A DNA stretch of 64,000 nucleotides, from positions 4,588,001-4,652,000 of the forward strand of contig NZ_CP108032.1 of the NCBI RefSeq assembly GCF_036169555.1, written 5' to 3'. This stretch comes from Streptomyces sp. NBC_00306 (GTDB taxonomy: Bacteria; Actinomycetota; Actinomycetes; Streptomycetales; Streptomycetaceae). Positions 8,076-16,878 of this stretch are shown in pieces. A program made the position numbers and the translations under genes. The notes under the pieces are model-generated. The model was not told the origin of the DNA. It made no database searches and saw only the letters and a list, made by a program, of their open reading frames with translations. Each line of letters begins with the position of its first letter. Position 1 is the stretch's first letter.

Positions 8076-9155
8076 TCACAACCGCTTCGCGCTGCGCAGC
8101 TTCGACGCGTAGTAGCCGTTGCCGTCCAGGCGCGACGTGCCTCCCTTGTCGCCGATCGTCGGGCCGTTCGCCTCCTCGCGGCTCGAGATGAAGATCTTGT
8201 GGCCGTCCTCGTCGTTGCCCAGGTACATGCCGATGTGGTCCAGGCGCTGCGCCGTGCGGGCGTCGAGCTTGAAGAAGACCAGGTCGCCCGGCTGGAGCAC
8301 GTCGATCGAGCTGGGGCGGTCCTTCGGGGTGATGCCCTTCAGGGGGATCACGTCGACGCCCGCCTTCGAGCGGGCCATGCCGTTCGCCGTGCGCGGCAGG
8401 CCGTCGCCCGCCTCGTCCGTCGCCATCAGCGGGTAGCGGGCCCGGTAGCCGAAGACCGTACGGATGAAGCCGGAGCAGTCGATGGCCCGGTACTTCGCCG
8501 GTTCCGCCGCGAGAGTCGTGCCGTTGCGGAACGTGTACGAGCGGCCCAGGTAGTCGTAGAAGTCCGACTGCTCCAGGCGCAGATCGCCGCCCTCCGGAGT
8601 CGCGTTCGGGTTCAGCGGACCGAACGCCGCGTCGCCCGCGTACTGCGTGCCGTCGGCGTCCTTCTTGACCGGTGCCTGGTCGCCGTACTGGAACGCGATG
8701 GCGAACAGGTCCTCCTTGCCGCTGCCGTAGTACTCCTTGAACCATTCCTTGAACCACTGCTCGCGCTCGGCACCCTTGCGCCACTCCTCCGGCATCAGCC
8801 GGACCCAGTTCTCCGTCACCACCTTGGACTTGGTGGTGGCGGGCTCGGCGAAGGTGCGGCTCGGGCCGGTGAGGGTGGCGGTGCGGGCGCCGTCGGTGAA
8901 GGTGGCGAGCACGTCGCCGTCACCGCCGCGCAGCACCGAGCGGGCGGGGTTCTTCAGCCGCTCCCACTTCTGCGACCCGTCGTCGTCGACGCTGCCCGCG
9001 TCGACGGGCTTGTCGGTGACCGTCTGGATGGCGGGCGCGTTGGCCTGCTCCTCCTTGCGCAGCTCGATCGTGAAGTATGCGCTGCCTGCCAGCAGCGCGA
9101 TCACGGTGGCCACGTGCAGTACGGGACGTGTGCGGCTCTTGGACTTGGCGGTCAT
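8076..9155 (-). CDS. Membrane-anchored NlpC/P60 family peptidase
   Basis: A 359-residue protein with one N-terminal membrane segment (about 11-30) and an exported catalytic domain. The papain-like centre is visible: Cys227 in YRAIDCSGF, a typical LQPGDLVFFKLD, and His307 in LDHIGMYLG. Before it lies a roughly 180-residue domain without a recognised fold. Family members cut D-gamma-glutamyl bonds in peptidoglycan stem peptides. As the last gene of a poly-gamma-glutamate-type operon it could release, trim or anchor the polymer, or cut cell wall at the export site. GGAG lies seven bases before the ATG. The gap to capC is 37 bases. Confidence 0.85.
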   Translation of the reverse strand: MTAKSKSRTRPVLHVATVIALLAGSAYFTIELRKEEQANAPAIQTVTDKPVDAGSVDDDGSQKWERLKNPARSVLRGGDGDVLATFTDGARTATLTGPSRTFAEPATTKSKVVTENWVRLMPEEWRKGAEREQWFKEWFKEYYGSGKEDLFAIAFQYGDQAPVKKDADGTQYAGDAAFGPLNPNATPEGGDLRLEQSDFYDYLGRSYTFRNGTTLAAEPAKYRAIDCSGFIRTVFGYRARYPLMATDEAGDGLPRTANGMARSKAGVDVIPLKGITPKDRPSSIDVLQPGDLVFFKLDARTAQRLDHIGMYLGNDEDGHKIFISSREEANGPTIGDKGGTSRLDGNGYYASKLRSAKRL

Positions 9156-9192
9156 TCGCTGGCTCCGGATGGGTCGTTCGGCGGACGGGGCG

Positions 9193-9675
9193 TCACGCGT
9201 GCGGCATGAGGCCGAGCAGGATTCCCGCGGTCAGGACGACGTACGTGGTGAGCGTCGCCGATCCGGTCGCGAGAAGCGTGGCGCCCTTGGGCTGGCGCAC
9301 CAGCTGGTAGGCGATGAGGCCCGGCACGATGAAACCGAGGGTCTGATTGGCGTACAGGAGCGGGAACTCCATCTGGAGCACGATCACCACGGTGGCCTGG
9401 AGCAGTACGCCGATGAGCACCACCGCGGCGAACAGCCGCTTGCCGTACAGGATCACGAAGCGCTGGGTGACGAGCGTGAGGACGTACGTCAGCACGGTGA
9501 CACCGACGACCAGCGCGGCGCGCTGGAGGTCCTCGATGAGCGTCAGGGCCAGCCAGCCCGGCGTGATCATGCCGCCGGGCGACAGGTTGGTGGTCAGGTA
9601 GCACAGCAGCGAGAACAGCAGGCCCAGCGCGATACCGATCGCGGCGATCTCGGGGGTGAGGACGGCGGGGATCAA
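9193..9675 (-). CDS. pgsC: CapC/PgsC-type poly-gamma-glutamate synthesis membrane protein
   Basis: A 160-residue integral membrane protein with about four or five helices. The family signature is LSPGGMITPGWLAL, and length and topology match CapC/PgsC. In Bacillus, PgsC works with PgsB in the membrane complex that makes and exports poly-gamma-glutamate. The TTG at 9675 was preferred: AGGAG lies eight bases before it and it overlaps the capB stop as TTGA, giving coupled translation. A GTG at 9699 would add eight residues. No CapA/PgsA gene follows, which is unusual against the Bacillus operon. Confidence 0.85.
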   Translation of the reverse strand: MIPAVLTPEIAAIGIALGLLFSLLCYLTTNLSPGGMITPGWLALTLIEDLQRAALVVGVTVLTYVLTLVTQRFVILYGKRLFAAVVLIGVLLQATVVIVLQMEFPLLYANQTLGFIVPGLIAYQLVRQPKGATLLATGSATLTTYVVLTAGILLGLMPHA

Positions 9676-11093
9676 CGGGGCTCTCCTGGGTTCTGCCACT
9701 GCTGGGGGATCGAGGGGTGCTGCTGCTGGTGGGGGTACGCCTCAGGGTGGTGCTGCCGCGGCCCGGGCCTGCCCTGCACACGGCGCTCCTCGGTGGCGGC
9801 GGGCAGGTGCGCGTACGGGTCGAGGTGCTGCACGTACAGCGACATGGTGTGTTCGTGCCGGGCGTGCTCCGGGGTGCCCTCGGGCCCGTCCGGGATGTCG
9901 TCGTCGTCCGACTCGTCGGGGGGCAGCTCCGCGAGGTGTTCGAGGAGGACCTCGCCCTGGCCGTGGATGTTGCCGATGGCGACGAGTGAGGAGTTCTCGC
10001 CGAGATTGCCGAGGAGTTCGTGCATGAACTCCTCACCGTCACGACCGTCGCCGCCGAGGTCGACGGCGTGCCCACGCCACTCGGCGGGGATGGCGTCGAT
10101 GGCGCTCTTGGCCGGGTGGCCGATGACGAACACCTTGTCGGGCTGGAGGTCGGGGATGATCTGGCCCATCTGGCCGTTGCGCTCGACACGGTCGGGGCGG
10201 CAGTTGATCACGACGTTCAGCGGTCTGTTGATCGCGCCGAGGTCGAGCAGCTGGTTGATGTTCATCAGCGTCGACTCGGGGTCGTTGGCCGCGAAGACGT
10301 TGGCGAAGCGCAGCCGCTTGCCGCCGGGTGCGAGGTAGCGCTCGACGGAGAGGACACCCGGGTCCGGCGGTGCGTCGTACATGCCCTGGAGCGCGGTGGC
10401 GCGGTCGACACCGAGCAGGTCGGCGACGGTGAGCGCGATGGCCACGTTCTCCTTGAAGGTGAACCAGCTGAAGCCGCGCAGCTCTTCGTCGGAGACCGTC
10501 TCGGGGTCGGCGTAGATCAGCTGGCAGTCGCGCTTGTCGGCCTCCTCCTGGAGGACGTCGAAGCGGTCCTTCTCGGCGGTGACGCAGATGCCGCCGTGCG
10601 GCATGGAGCGGGACAGCGAGCGCGCGATGTCGTCGAGCGTCGGGCCCATCTCCGCGACATGGTCCTCACGGACGTTGCACAGCACGCCGATCGTGGACTG
10701 GATCAGCTTGGACTGGTTGATCTCCTGGAGCGCGGGCATCACGGCCATGCACTCCATGACCAGCGCGTCCGGCCGGTAGGAGGCGGCGCGCCGCACGATG
10801 CCGATCTGCTCGACGACGTTCGCGATGCCGAACTTGCGGTAGACCGGCTCCTCGGTGGCGTCGGGGTGGATGAAGCGGGCGGCGGTTCCGGTGGTCTTGG
10901 CGACCGTCGTCAGTCCGCCGCCGCGCAACGCGCCCGCGCACAGGCGGGTGATGGAGCTTTTTCCGCGGATGCCGTTGACCAGCACCCGCGTCGGTATCTG
11001 GTCGAGGCTGGCGAAGTGCCGCCGCTGCTCGACGATGCCGGCGATCAGCATGATCGTGCAGCAGACGACGAGCACGGTGTAGAGGAAGAGCAC
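9672..11093 (-). CDS. pgsB: CapB/PgsB-type poly-gamma-glutamate synthase (ATP-dependent ligase)
   Basis: A 473-residue Mur-ligase-like amide ligase that would join glutamate through gamma-carboxyl groups using ATP. The N-terminal membrane helix (1-20) is followed by the nucleotide loop VNGIRGKSSITRL (about 39-51), and by family segments ALVMECMAVMPALQ, NVREDHVAEMGPT and TAEKDRFDVLQ. Residues from about 390 are an Asp/Glu- then His/Gln/Pro-rich tail (HQQQHPSIPQQWQNP) absent from the Bacillus enzyme. The start is GTG at 11093, six bases after the upstream gene. Whether the substrate is glutamate is inferred from the family. Confidence 0.88.
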   Translation of the reverse strand: MLFLYTVLVVCCTIMLIAGIVEQRRHFASLDQIPTRVLVNGIRGKSSITRLCAGALRGGGLTTVAKTTGTAARFIHPDATEEPVYRKFGIANVVEQIGIVRRAASYRPDALVMECMAVMPALQEINQSKLIQSTIGVLCNVREDHVAEMGPTLDDIARSLSRSMPHGGICVTAEKDRFDVLQEEADKRDCQLIYADPETVSDEELRGFSWFTFKENVAIALTVADLLGVDRATALQGMYDAPPDPGVLSVERYLAPGGKRLRFANVFAANDPESTLMNINQLLDLGAINRPLNVVINCRPDRVERNGQMGQIIPDLQPDKVFVIGHPAKSAIDAIPAEWRGHAVDLGGDGRDGEEFMHELLGNLGENSSLVAIGNIHGQGEVLLEHLAELPPDESDDDDIPDGPEGTPEHARHEHTMSLYVQHLDPYAHLPAATEERRVQGRPGPRQHHPEAYPHQQQHPSIPQQWQNPGEPR

Positions 11094-11099
11094 GGCGGT

Positions 11100-13475
11100 T
11101 CAGGTCCTTCCGGCCGGGGTGGTGCTGCCGGACACGCCGGCTCCGGCCTCGCGCTTGCGCTGCTCGTGCAGCTGCTGGCGGATGACTTCGAGGCTGCGGG
11201 TGACGGCCCCGACCTCGTCGTGGTGGCGCGGGTAGATGACGGTGCGCCGGTCGCCGCCGGCGAGCGCCTCGGCCCGCTGGGCGAGTTCGCGCAGGGGGCG
11301 TACGACGATGATGTGCAGCCAGCCGAGGCAGGCGGTGGCGGCCGTGAGACCGAGCAGCCCGGCCAGTACGGTGCGGTTCTGTGCCTCGTACGCCGGGATG
11401 GCGAGGCCCTTGGCGGGCTGCCAGCTGACCACGGTCCACTTCAGCGGGGCGGCGGCGCCGCCTCCGTCGAAGGGGGCCGCGGCCGCGATGGTCACGCCTC
11501 CGCTGCGGATGACCGTGGCGCTCGGACGGGTGGAGTCGGCCTCCTCGCCGTCGGCCTTCTTCCCGTCGCCGTTCTCGCTGCCGTTCTTGGCGCCGTCCTT
11601 GCCGGCCTGCGTGCTGTTGACCTTGGTCACCAGGGCGTCGATCCGGCCCGCCGGCAGCTTGTCGAAGGCCAGGTAGCCGTTGTTGGCGCCGATCACCCGG
11701 TGCTTCTCGTCGACGACGCGGATCTGGCCGAGGCCCGGCCGCTTGAGGAGCGCGTTGAGGTAGCCGATGCGCAACTCGCCGACGACGGCCGCGCCCTTGA
11801 GGCCGGGGACGGCTGCGTACTCGACGACGATCGGTTCGTTGCCTCCCTCGCCGAGCAGGGCGACGGGCTGCGTGGACGGGCCCTTGCCGCGCGGGTGGCG
11901 CGGCTCGGAGCCGGACTTGGCCGTGACGGTGCCGTCCGCGGTGAGCACATAGATCGAGGTGTAGCGGGCGTGCTGGCTGCGGGTCTGCTCCAGCGCCTCG
12001 GTCATCGCGGCCGGGGTGGTGCGCTGGTCCAGTACGGACGCCACCGACGTGAGGTCGGCATGGCCCTCGTTGAGCGCGCGGCGGATCCGGTCGGCCAGGG
12101 TGTCGGTGCGCTCCCGCTGGTCCTGGACGATCGACTTCGGTACGAGGACGGCGGCTCCGGCCCGGTTGAGCAGCAGCACGAGCGGCACCGCCCAGACGAG
12201 CAGCAGGATGCCGCAGACGGCGACGAGCGCGCGCATGCCGATCCTGCCGCGCCGCCCGCGGCGGTCTCCCGCCTCGTGGCGGTCGGACTGCGCAGGCTCG
12301 CCGAGCAGCTGGCGGCGCAGCCGTTCCAGGACGGCTCCGATCCGCGAGGCCTCTCCGTACTTGGGCTGGGTCACCGGACGGGTGAGGTCGCCGCGGCTGA
12401 GCCGGCGGCTCTCCAGGAAGAGCTGGAGCAGGGGCCGTTGGACGGTGCCGATCAGCAACGCGACCGCGAGGGCGCCGATGAGGAGCAGCGCGCCGGCGGC
12501 GGCGATCCAGAAGAAGGAGTCGAGCGCGGCGGCGCGGTTCTCGGTGACGTCGACGAGGGAGACGACGGTCAGGCCGAGTGCGGTCGACTCGGTGCCTTCA
12601 CCGGGCACCGGGCCGGTCAGGGCGGCGTAGCCGGCGACCGGGCGCTCGGTTCCGTGGGAGTCGCCGAGCAGGCTGCCGCTGACGCCGGGGAAGCCGCCGG
12701 AGCCGGGTGCCTTGGACTTGAGCGGGTGCTGGCGGGCCTTGCCGGCCGCTGTCTCGGCGAAGCCGGCGAGGTCCTTGTCGGCGCGTTCGGCGTTCGCGCG
12801 CGCCGTGGCGGAGGCGCCGCGGCCGGCGTCGGGCAGACCGTCGCTGCTGAGGACCTGTCCCGAGGCGTCGACCACCGCGATCGCGCGGTCGGCGCCGAGG
12901 CTCACACCCGGGAACTTCAGGCTGCTGGAGGCGATGAGCAGCAACTGCGGCCGGTCGGGCCAGGACAGGACGCCGAAGGTCAGCAGGCGCGTCCCGCCGT
13001 TCTCCAGCCGGACCATGCGCGGGGCCAGCCCGTCCTTGTCGCCGAGCTTCGTCCGGTCGACGGCGGTCAGCGGCAGGTTCTCACCGCGCTGGGCCTCGAG
13101 CCGCCCGGACTTGATCTCGATGACGGCGGTGCCGCTCCACTTCTGGTAGACGCTGCCGAGCTTGTCGAGCACGGTGTCCGCCGAGACGGGCTCGCCCGCG
13201 TTGAACATCGCGGTGGTGCGGCCGAGGTCGGTGATGCTCTCGTCGAGCGATGCCCGCAGCGCGATGGCGCCGTCCTCGGCGAAGTACTGCTGCGAGGTGC
13301 GTACCGCCTCCGGAACGGGATCGTTGCCGGCGCGTCCGAGCTGGAACGCCGTGAGCGCGGCGATGCAGAGCAGCAGGACGGACAGCACGGCGATGGGGGG
13401 TCGTATGCCCCCCAGCAGTGACATGTCCGCCCTGCGGCGGACTTTGTGCCGTCGCTTCGTGCGCGACGCGGCCAA
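11100..13475 (-). CDS. Two-module membrane protein with HAMP linkers and no output domain
   Basis: A 791-residue protein made of two similar halves. Each has a membrane helix, a large extracellular region and a second helix leading into a HAMP-like segment. Helices lie near 27-45, 320-343, 415-437 and 703-725. HAMP-like stretches follow at QRPLLQLFLESRRLSRGDLT and RPLRELAQRAEALAGGDRR. No kinase, cyclase, GGDEF or methyl-accepting domain is present. The TTG at 13475 has GAGGGAG six bases upstream and gives a basic N-terminus; a GTG at 13559 lacks a binding site. It is first in the operon with capB, capC and the NlpC/P60 gene, so sensing or scaffolding of polymer synthesis is a plausible role. 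Confidence 0.82.
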   Translation of the reverse strand: MAASRTKRRHKVRRRADMSLLGGIRPPIAVLSVLLLCIAALTAFQLGRAGNDPVPEAVRTSQQYFAEDGAIALRASLDESITDLGRTTAMFNAGEPVSADTVLDKLGSVYQKWSGTAVIEIKSGRLEAQRGENLPLTAVDRTKLGDKDGLAPRMVRLENGGTRLLTFGVLSWPDRPQLLLIASSSLKFPGVSLGADRAIAVVDASGQVLSSDGLPDAGRGASATARANAERADKDLAGFAETAAGKARQHPLKSKAPGSGGFPGVSGSLLGDSHGTERPVAGYAALTGPVPGEGTESTALGLTVVSLVDVTENRAAALDSFFWIAAAGALLLIGALAVALLIGTVQRPLLQLFLESRRLSRGDLTRPVTQPKYGEASRIGAVLERLRRQLLGEPAQSDRHEAGDRRGRRGRIGMRALVAVCGILLLVWAVPLVLLLNRAGAAVLVPKSIVQDQRERTDTLADRIRRALNEGHADLTSVASVLDQRTTPAAMTEALEQTRSQHARYTSIYVLTADGTVTAKSGSEPRHPRGKGPSTQPVALLGEGGNEPIVVEYAAVPGLKGAAVVGELRIGYLNALLKRPGLGQIRVVDEKHRVIGANNGYLAFDKLPAGRIDALVTKVNSTQAGKDGAKNGSENGDGKKADGEEADSTRPSATVIRSGGVTIAAAAPFDGGGAAAPLKWTVVSWQPAKGLAIPAYEAQNRTVLAGLLGLTAATACLGWLHIIVVRPLRELAQRAEALAGGDRRTVIYPRHHDEVGAVTRSLEVIRQQLHEQRKREAGAGVSGSTTPAGRT

Positions 13476-13812
13476 CGGAGGCTCCCTCGAAGAACGCTCC
13501 GGTGCCCGCGTGGAGTGCCGGAACAAGGTGGGTGGACTGCGTGCCGGGGTCGACGGCACGGTGAGTGTGTGGGGTGGTGCGGTGGCGCGGCGCTACGCCG
13601 CGTGGGGGTGACGCGCGCGGCATACCTGCCGGCGCGCACCGGGGCCTGTCATCCGAGCAGACCTGCCAGGGGCCGGGAACGGGGTCCACTGCCGACGCGG
13701 GCACCAAGGGTTCCGCGGCAGGACAGGGACGCACACCCTCGTGGGGCGTCACCTGTCCGGGCGGAGGCGCATGGAGCGGCAGTCATGGTCACTCGGATAT
13801 TTTCATCTGACT

Positions 13813-14781
13813 ATGAGCTCATCAGCTGCAAAGCGGATAACGATTGGCATAACTTTCGGAATTGCCGCTTCCCTCTGCGTGATAGTGGCGTGTATCACGC
13901 GAGGCGGCGTACAACCTTCTGACGACAGGAGGGAAGCGCCGCGGGCTCAGTCCGTTTCGAAGGCCGATCTGGAGGACCGGGTCGCCCGCTTCACCGAAGG
14001 ATTCGGTGCGCGGGGCGGCTACCGGATTCCCACCCGGGGCGAACGTCGCGCCGTCACCGAAGGCGTCGCGCTGGTGCTGGACGGAAAAGAGACCGAGGCC
14101 CGCACCCGGCTCGCCGAAGTCGACTTCACCGTACGGACGTTCACCGACACCGTCGGCGGGCGCCGGTTCGCCGAGGTGTCCGACGCCGCGGCCCGTACCG
14201 ATGGCGCGAACCGGGGCTGGGGCCGGGTCTACATCGACCTGGACGCACCACCGCGCTGGTCGGTGCAGGTGCCGCACCCGATCGCCGACCTCGACACGGA
14301 ACGCCTGGGAGCACGGGTGTTGCGCGGCACCCCCGGGGGCGTGCTGGTTGTGGCCGGTGCGCACCGTACGGCGGGCAGGGGCGATGCCGCCGACGTGGCC
14401 CACCGCACCGACTCCGTCTTCCACGGGGTCGTGTCGGAGCTGATGGACCGCGGGCTGCCGGGGGTGCAACTGCACGGCTTCGCGGACGACTCCTTCCCGC
14501 GGTTCGACGCCGTGGTCTCCACCGGCTCCGGCAATCACGCCGTCGCGGACGCCAGAAGGCTCGCGACCGCGTTCGGCTCCGCCGGGCTCAGGGTCTGCCG
14601 GGCCTGGGAGCGCGACTGCAAACTGTCCGGCACCGACAATGTGCAGGGGCGGGCCGCGGACCGGGAGGACCGGCGCTTCCTCCATGTGGAGCTGAACACG
14701 AGCTCGCGCGCCGACGAGGCCGGTCTCGAGGCGTCGGCGCGGGCGGTCGCGACGGTCGTGGACGGCTGGGCCGGGCCCTGA
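13813..14781 (+). CDS. Lipoprotein, possible zinc-dependent amidohydrolase (unproven)
   Basis: About 322 residues. The N-terminus has KR, a hydrophobic run and a lipobox-like IVAC with Cys27, so it is probably lipid-anchored outside the cell. Conserved-looking islands are VPHPIADLDTERLG, VVAGAHRTAGRGDAADVAH, QLHGFADDSFPRFDAV and FLHVELNTSSR. Their order (PH...E, LHG, VEL...R) recalls zinc carboxypeptidase-fold enzymes, including poly-gamma-glutamate hydrolases of the PghP type. That resemblance is by eye only. It is transcribed away from the capsule-like operon and toward hemB. The ATG at 13813 has no clear binding site; an ATG at 13771 has GGAGG but would put a hydrophilic stretch before the signal. 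Confidence 0.6.
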   Translation: MSSSAAKRITIGITFGIAASLCVIVACITRGGVQPSDDRREAPRAQSVSKADLEDRVARFTEGFGARGGYRIPTRGERRAVTEGVALVLDGKETEARTRLAEVDFTVRTFTDTVGGRRFAEVSDAAARTDGANRGWGRVYIDLDAPPRWSVQVPHPIADLDTERLGARVLRGTPGGVLVVAGAHRTAGRGDAADVAHRTDSVFHGVVSELMDRGLPGVQLHGFADDSFPRFDAVVSTGSGNHAVADARRLATAFGSAGLRVCRAWERDCKLSGTDNVQGRAADREDRRFLHVELNTSSRADEAGLEASARAVATVVDGWAGP

Positions 14782-14838
14782 CCGGCCCCGACGGAATGTC
14801 GGTACGTGGGGTATTCGGACGGGCGTAGCGTAGGTCCC

Positions 14839-15840
14839 ATGACTGCGTACGGATCCTTCCCCGGGGCCCGGCCGCGGCGGCTGCGGGTCAATCCCGCCAT
14901 GCGCCGCATGGTCGCCGAGACCCGGCTGCACCCGGCCGACCTGATCCTGCCCGCCTTCGTGCGGGAAGGGATCGGCGAGCCGGTGCCCATCAGCGCGATG
15001 CCCGGTGTCGTCCAGCACACCCGCGACACCCTGCGGAAGGCCGCCGTCGAGGCGCGCGAGGCCGGGGTCGCCGGGATCATGCTCTTCGGTGTGCCCGAGG
15101 ACGCCAAGAAGGACGCCGCCGGGACCGCCGGCACCGACCCGGACGGCATCCTCCAGGTCGCCATCCGCGATGTCCGTGCCGAGGTCGGGGACGAGCTCGT
15201 GATCATGTCGGACCTGTGCCTGGACGAGTACACCGACCACGGGCACTGCGGCGTACTGGACGAGCACGGCCGGGTCGACAACGACGCGACGCTGGAGCGG
15301 TACGCCGAGATGGCCCAGGTCCAGGCCGACGCCGGCGTCCATGTCGTGGGTCCCAGCGGCATGATGGACGGCCAGGTCGGTGTCGTCCGCGACGCGCTCG
15401 ACACGATCGGCAAGGAGGACGTGTCGATCCTCGCCTACACCGTGAAGTACTCCTCGGCCTTCTTCGGGCCGTTCCGCGAGGCCGTCGGCTCCTCACTCCA
15501 GGGAGACCGCAAGACGTACCAGCAGGACCCCGCCAACCTGCGGGAATCCCTGCGGGAGTTGGCGCTCGACCTCGAAGAGGGCGCCGACATGGTGATGGTG
15601 AAGCCCGCGGGCCCCTACCTCGACGTCCTGGCGAAGGTCGCGGAGACCGTGGACGTACCGGTCGCCGCGTACCAGATCAGCGGCGAGTACGCGATGGTCG
15701 AGGCCGCGGCCGAGAAGGGCTGGATCGACCGCGAGAAGGCGATCGCGGAGACGCTGCTCGGCATCAAGCGCGCGGGCGCGAGCATGATCCTGACCTACTG
15801 GGCGACCGAGGTCGCCCAGGGCCTGAGCGCAACCGGCTGA
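14839..15840 (+). CDS. hemB: Delta-aminolevulinic acid dehydratase (porphobilinogen synthase)
   Basis: Condenses two 5-aminolevulinate molecules to porphobilinogen. The protein has 333 residues. The two active-site lysines are in YTVKYSSAFFGPFREA and MVMVKPAGPYLDVL. The metal-site segment reads DLCLDEYTDHGHCGVL. One of the three zinc cysteines of the E. coli type is replaced by Asp, so the metal use may be mixed. The ATG at 14839 gives MTAYGSFPGARPRRLRVNPAMRRMV, typical of the family. It is separated from hemACD by about 7 kb of capsule-like genes. Confidence 0.95.
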   Translation: MTAYGSFPGARPRRLRVNPAMRRMVAETRLHPADLILPAFVREGIGEPVPISAMPGVVQHTRDTLRKAAVEAREAGVAGIMLFGVPEDAKKDAAGTAGTDPDGILQVAIRDVRAEVGDELVIMSDLCLDEYTDHGHCGVLDEHGRVDNDATLERYAEMAQVQADAGVHVVGPSGMMDGQVGVVRDALDTIGKEDVSILAYTVKYSSAFFGPFREAVGSSLQGDRKTYQQDPANLRESLRELALDLEEGADMVMVKPAGPYLDVLAKVAETVDVPVAAYQISGEYAMVEAAAEKGWIDREKAIAETLLGIKRAGASMILTYWATEVAQGLSATG

Positions 15841-16029
15841 CGCAGCGGCCTGCGGGGAGGCGGCCGGGTTTCACCGGAGGGTGAGGCCCGGACCTCCCCG
15901 GTGCGGGCACCGTGTGCCGGTGCGGTTAGAGTCGTTCGCTGTTCGAGGTGCCGGGCTGCCCTCCGGCGAAGCCGGGCACGGGTGCCCTGGCCCCGGAGAA
16001 CACCGCGCAACGACACCGGAGGACAAGGC

Positions 16030-16632
16030 GTGACGGGAATGGCAACGGTCACTTTCGTGCTCTCGGGCCTGCTGATCCTCATGGCCTGCGTCAAGGCGGA
16101 TCGGGTCCGCTCCTGGCGGGAGTCTTGGAATCCCTCGGCCCCGGACGTCTCGGACGGCGCCTTCGTCGCGGCTCGCTTCCTCCTGGTCGCGATGGCCGTC
16201 GGCGGAGTCGTCGTCGGAGTGCAGGGCCTCAAGGTCCAGGACGACGTGGGGTGGAGCGACGACGAGTTGACCAGTGCGGTCAAGGGCGCCACCGCGTCCC
16301 TGGACGGCAGCACCGTCCACGGCGGCCCGTTCGAGGCCGACTCGCCCGCCGACTTCGAGGGTGAATACGCCATCAAGGTCGAGCAGGAGATCGTCGAGTA
16401 CGGAGACGGCGGCGCCCCGCAGTTCGGGGTGGACGCCGAGCTCGCCGGAGAGCCGACGGCGGATCAGGCGCGGTACGCCATAACGGCCGACGGCGCTGGA
16501 GCGTGGTTCTGCATGGACGTCAAGCGCACCCACACGGGCTTCATCGAGACCGTCGCGCCCGGCGGCCTCGGCCGCACGGTGAAGCTGCCGAAGTTCACGT
16601 ACGCCGTGTCGAGCCGGACCGGTGAGTGCTGA
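16030..16632 (+). CDS. Conserved hypothetical membrane protein
   Basis: A 200-residue protein with two membrane helices (about residues 3-20 and 50-75), a short Trp/Arg-rich loop between them and an acidic extracellular C-terminal domain of about 120 residues with two cysteines. No enzyme motif is visible. The GTG at 16030 has GGAGG seven bases upstream. It follows hemB on the same strand by 190 bases. The function is unknown. Confidence 0.75.
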   Translation: MTGMATVTFVLSGLLILMACVKADRVRSWRESWNPSAPDVSDGAFVAARFLLVAMAVGGVVVGVQGLKVQDDVGWSDDELTSAVKGATASLDGSTVHGGPFEADSPADFEGEYAIKVEQEIVEYGDGGAPQFGVDAELAGEPTADQARYAITADGAGAWFCMDVKRTHTGFIETVAPGGLGRTVKLPKFTYAVSSRTGEC

Positions 16633-16641
16633 GTCCCGACG

Positions 16642-16878
16642 TCAGGCGAGCCCGCCCACGAAGGACGCCCAGGCGGCCGGGTCGAGCGTGAGGCTCGGGC
16701 CGCCGGGGTTCTTCGAGTCGCGGACGTGGATCGCGGCGGGGTGGGCGGCGACCTCGACGCAGGCGCCGCCCTCGTCGCCGCTGTAGGTGGACTTGCGCCA
16801 GTCGTAGGCGACTTCGAGGCACTGTCCGCCCTCGCTGCCGCTGTAGCTGGACTTGAACCACTTCAGTGGGGTGCTCAT
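16642..16878 (-). CDS. DUF397 protein with a partial tandem copy
   Basis: A 78-residue protein of the DUF397 family. The block W(F/R)KSSYSG..GGQCLEVA occurs twice (about residues 7-24 and 27-44). Only the second copy continues into the usual IHVRDSKNPGGPSLTLDPAAW. Such proteins pair with XRE/DUF5753 regulators, as in the whiJ and abaA loci of Streptomyces. The start codon overlaps the stop of the upstream regulator as ATGA, so the two are co-translated. Confidence 0.88.
   Translation of the reverse strand: MSTPLKWFKSSYSGSEGGQCLEVAYDWRKSTYSGDEGGACVEVAAHPAAIHVRDSKNPGGPSLTLDPAAWASFVGGLA

Noticed and set aside
10020..13421. A very long open frame on the forward strand, antisense to capB and the HAMP gene.
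   Set aside because: It follows from the codon bias of the reverse-strand genes; it encodes low-complexity Gly/Asp/Val/Ala-rich text with no domains and no binding site.
13560..13812. Possible cyclic-di-AMP (ydaO-type) riboswitch before the lipoprotein gene, because such switches regulate wall hydrolases in Streptomyces.
   Set aside because: The conserved core bases of that riboswitch could not be found in the interval.
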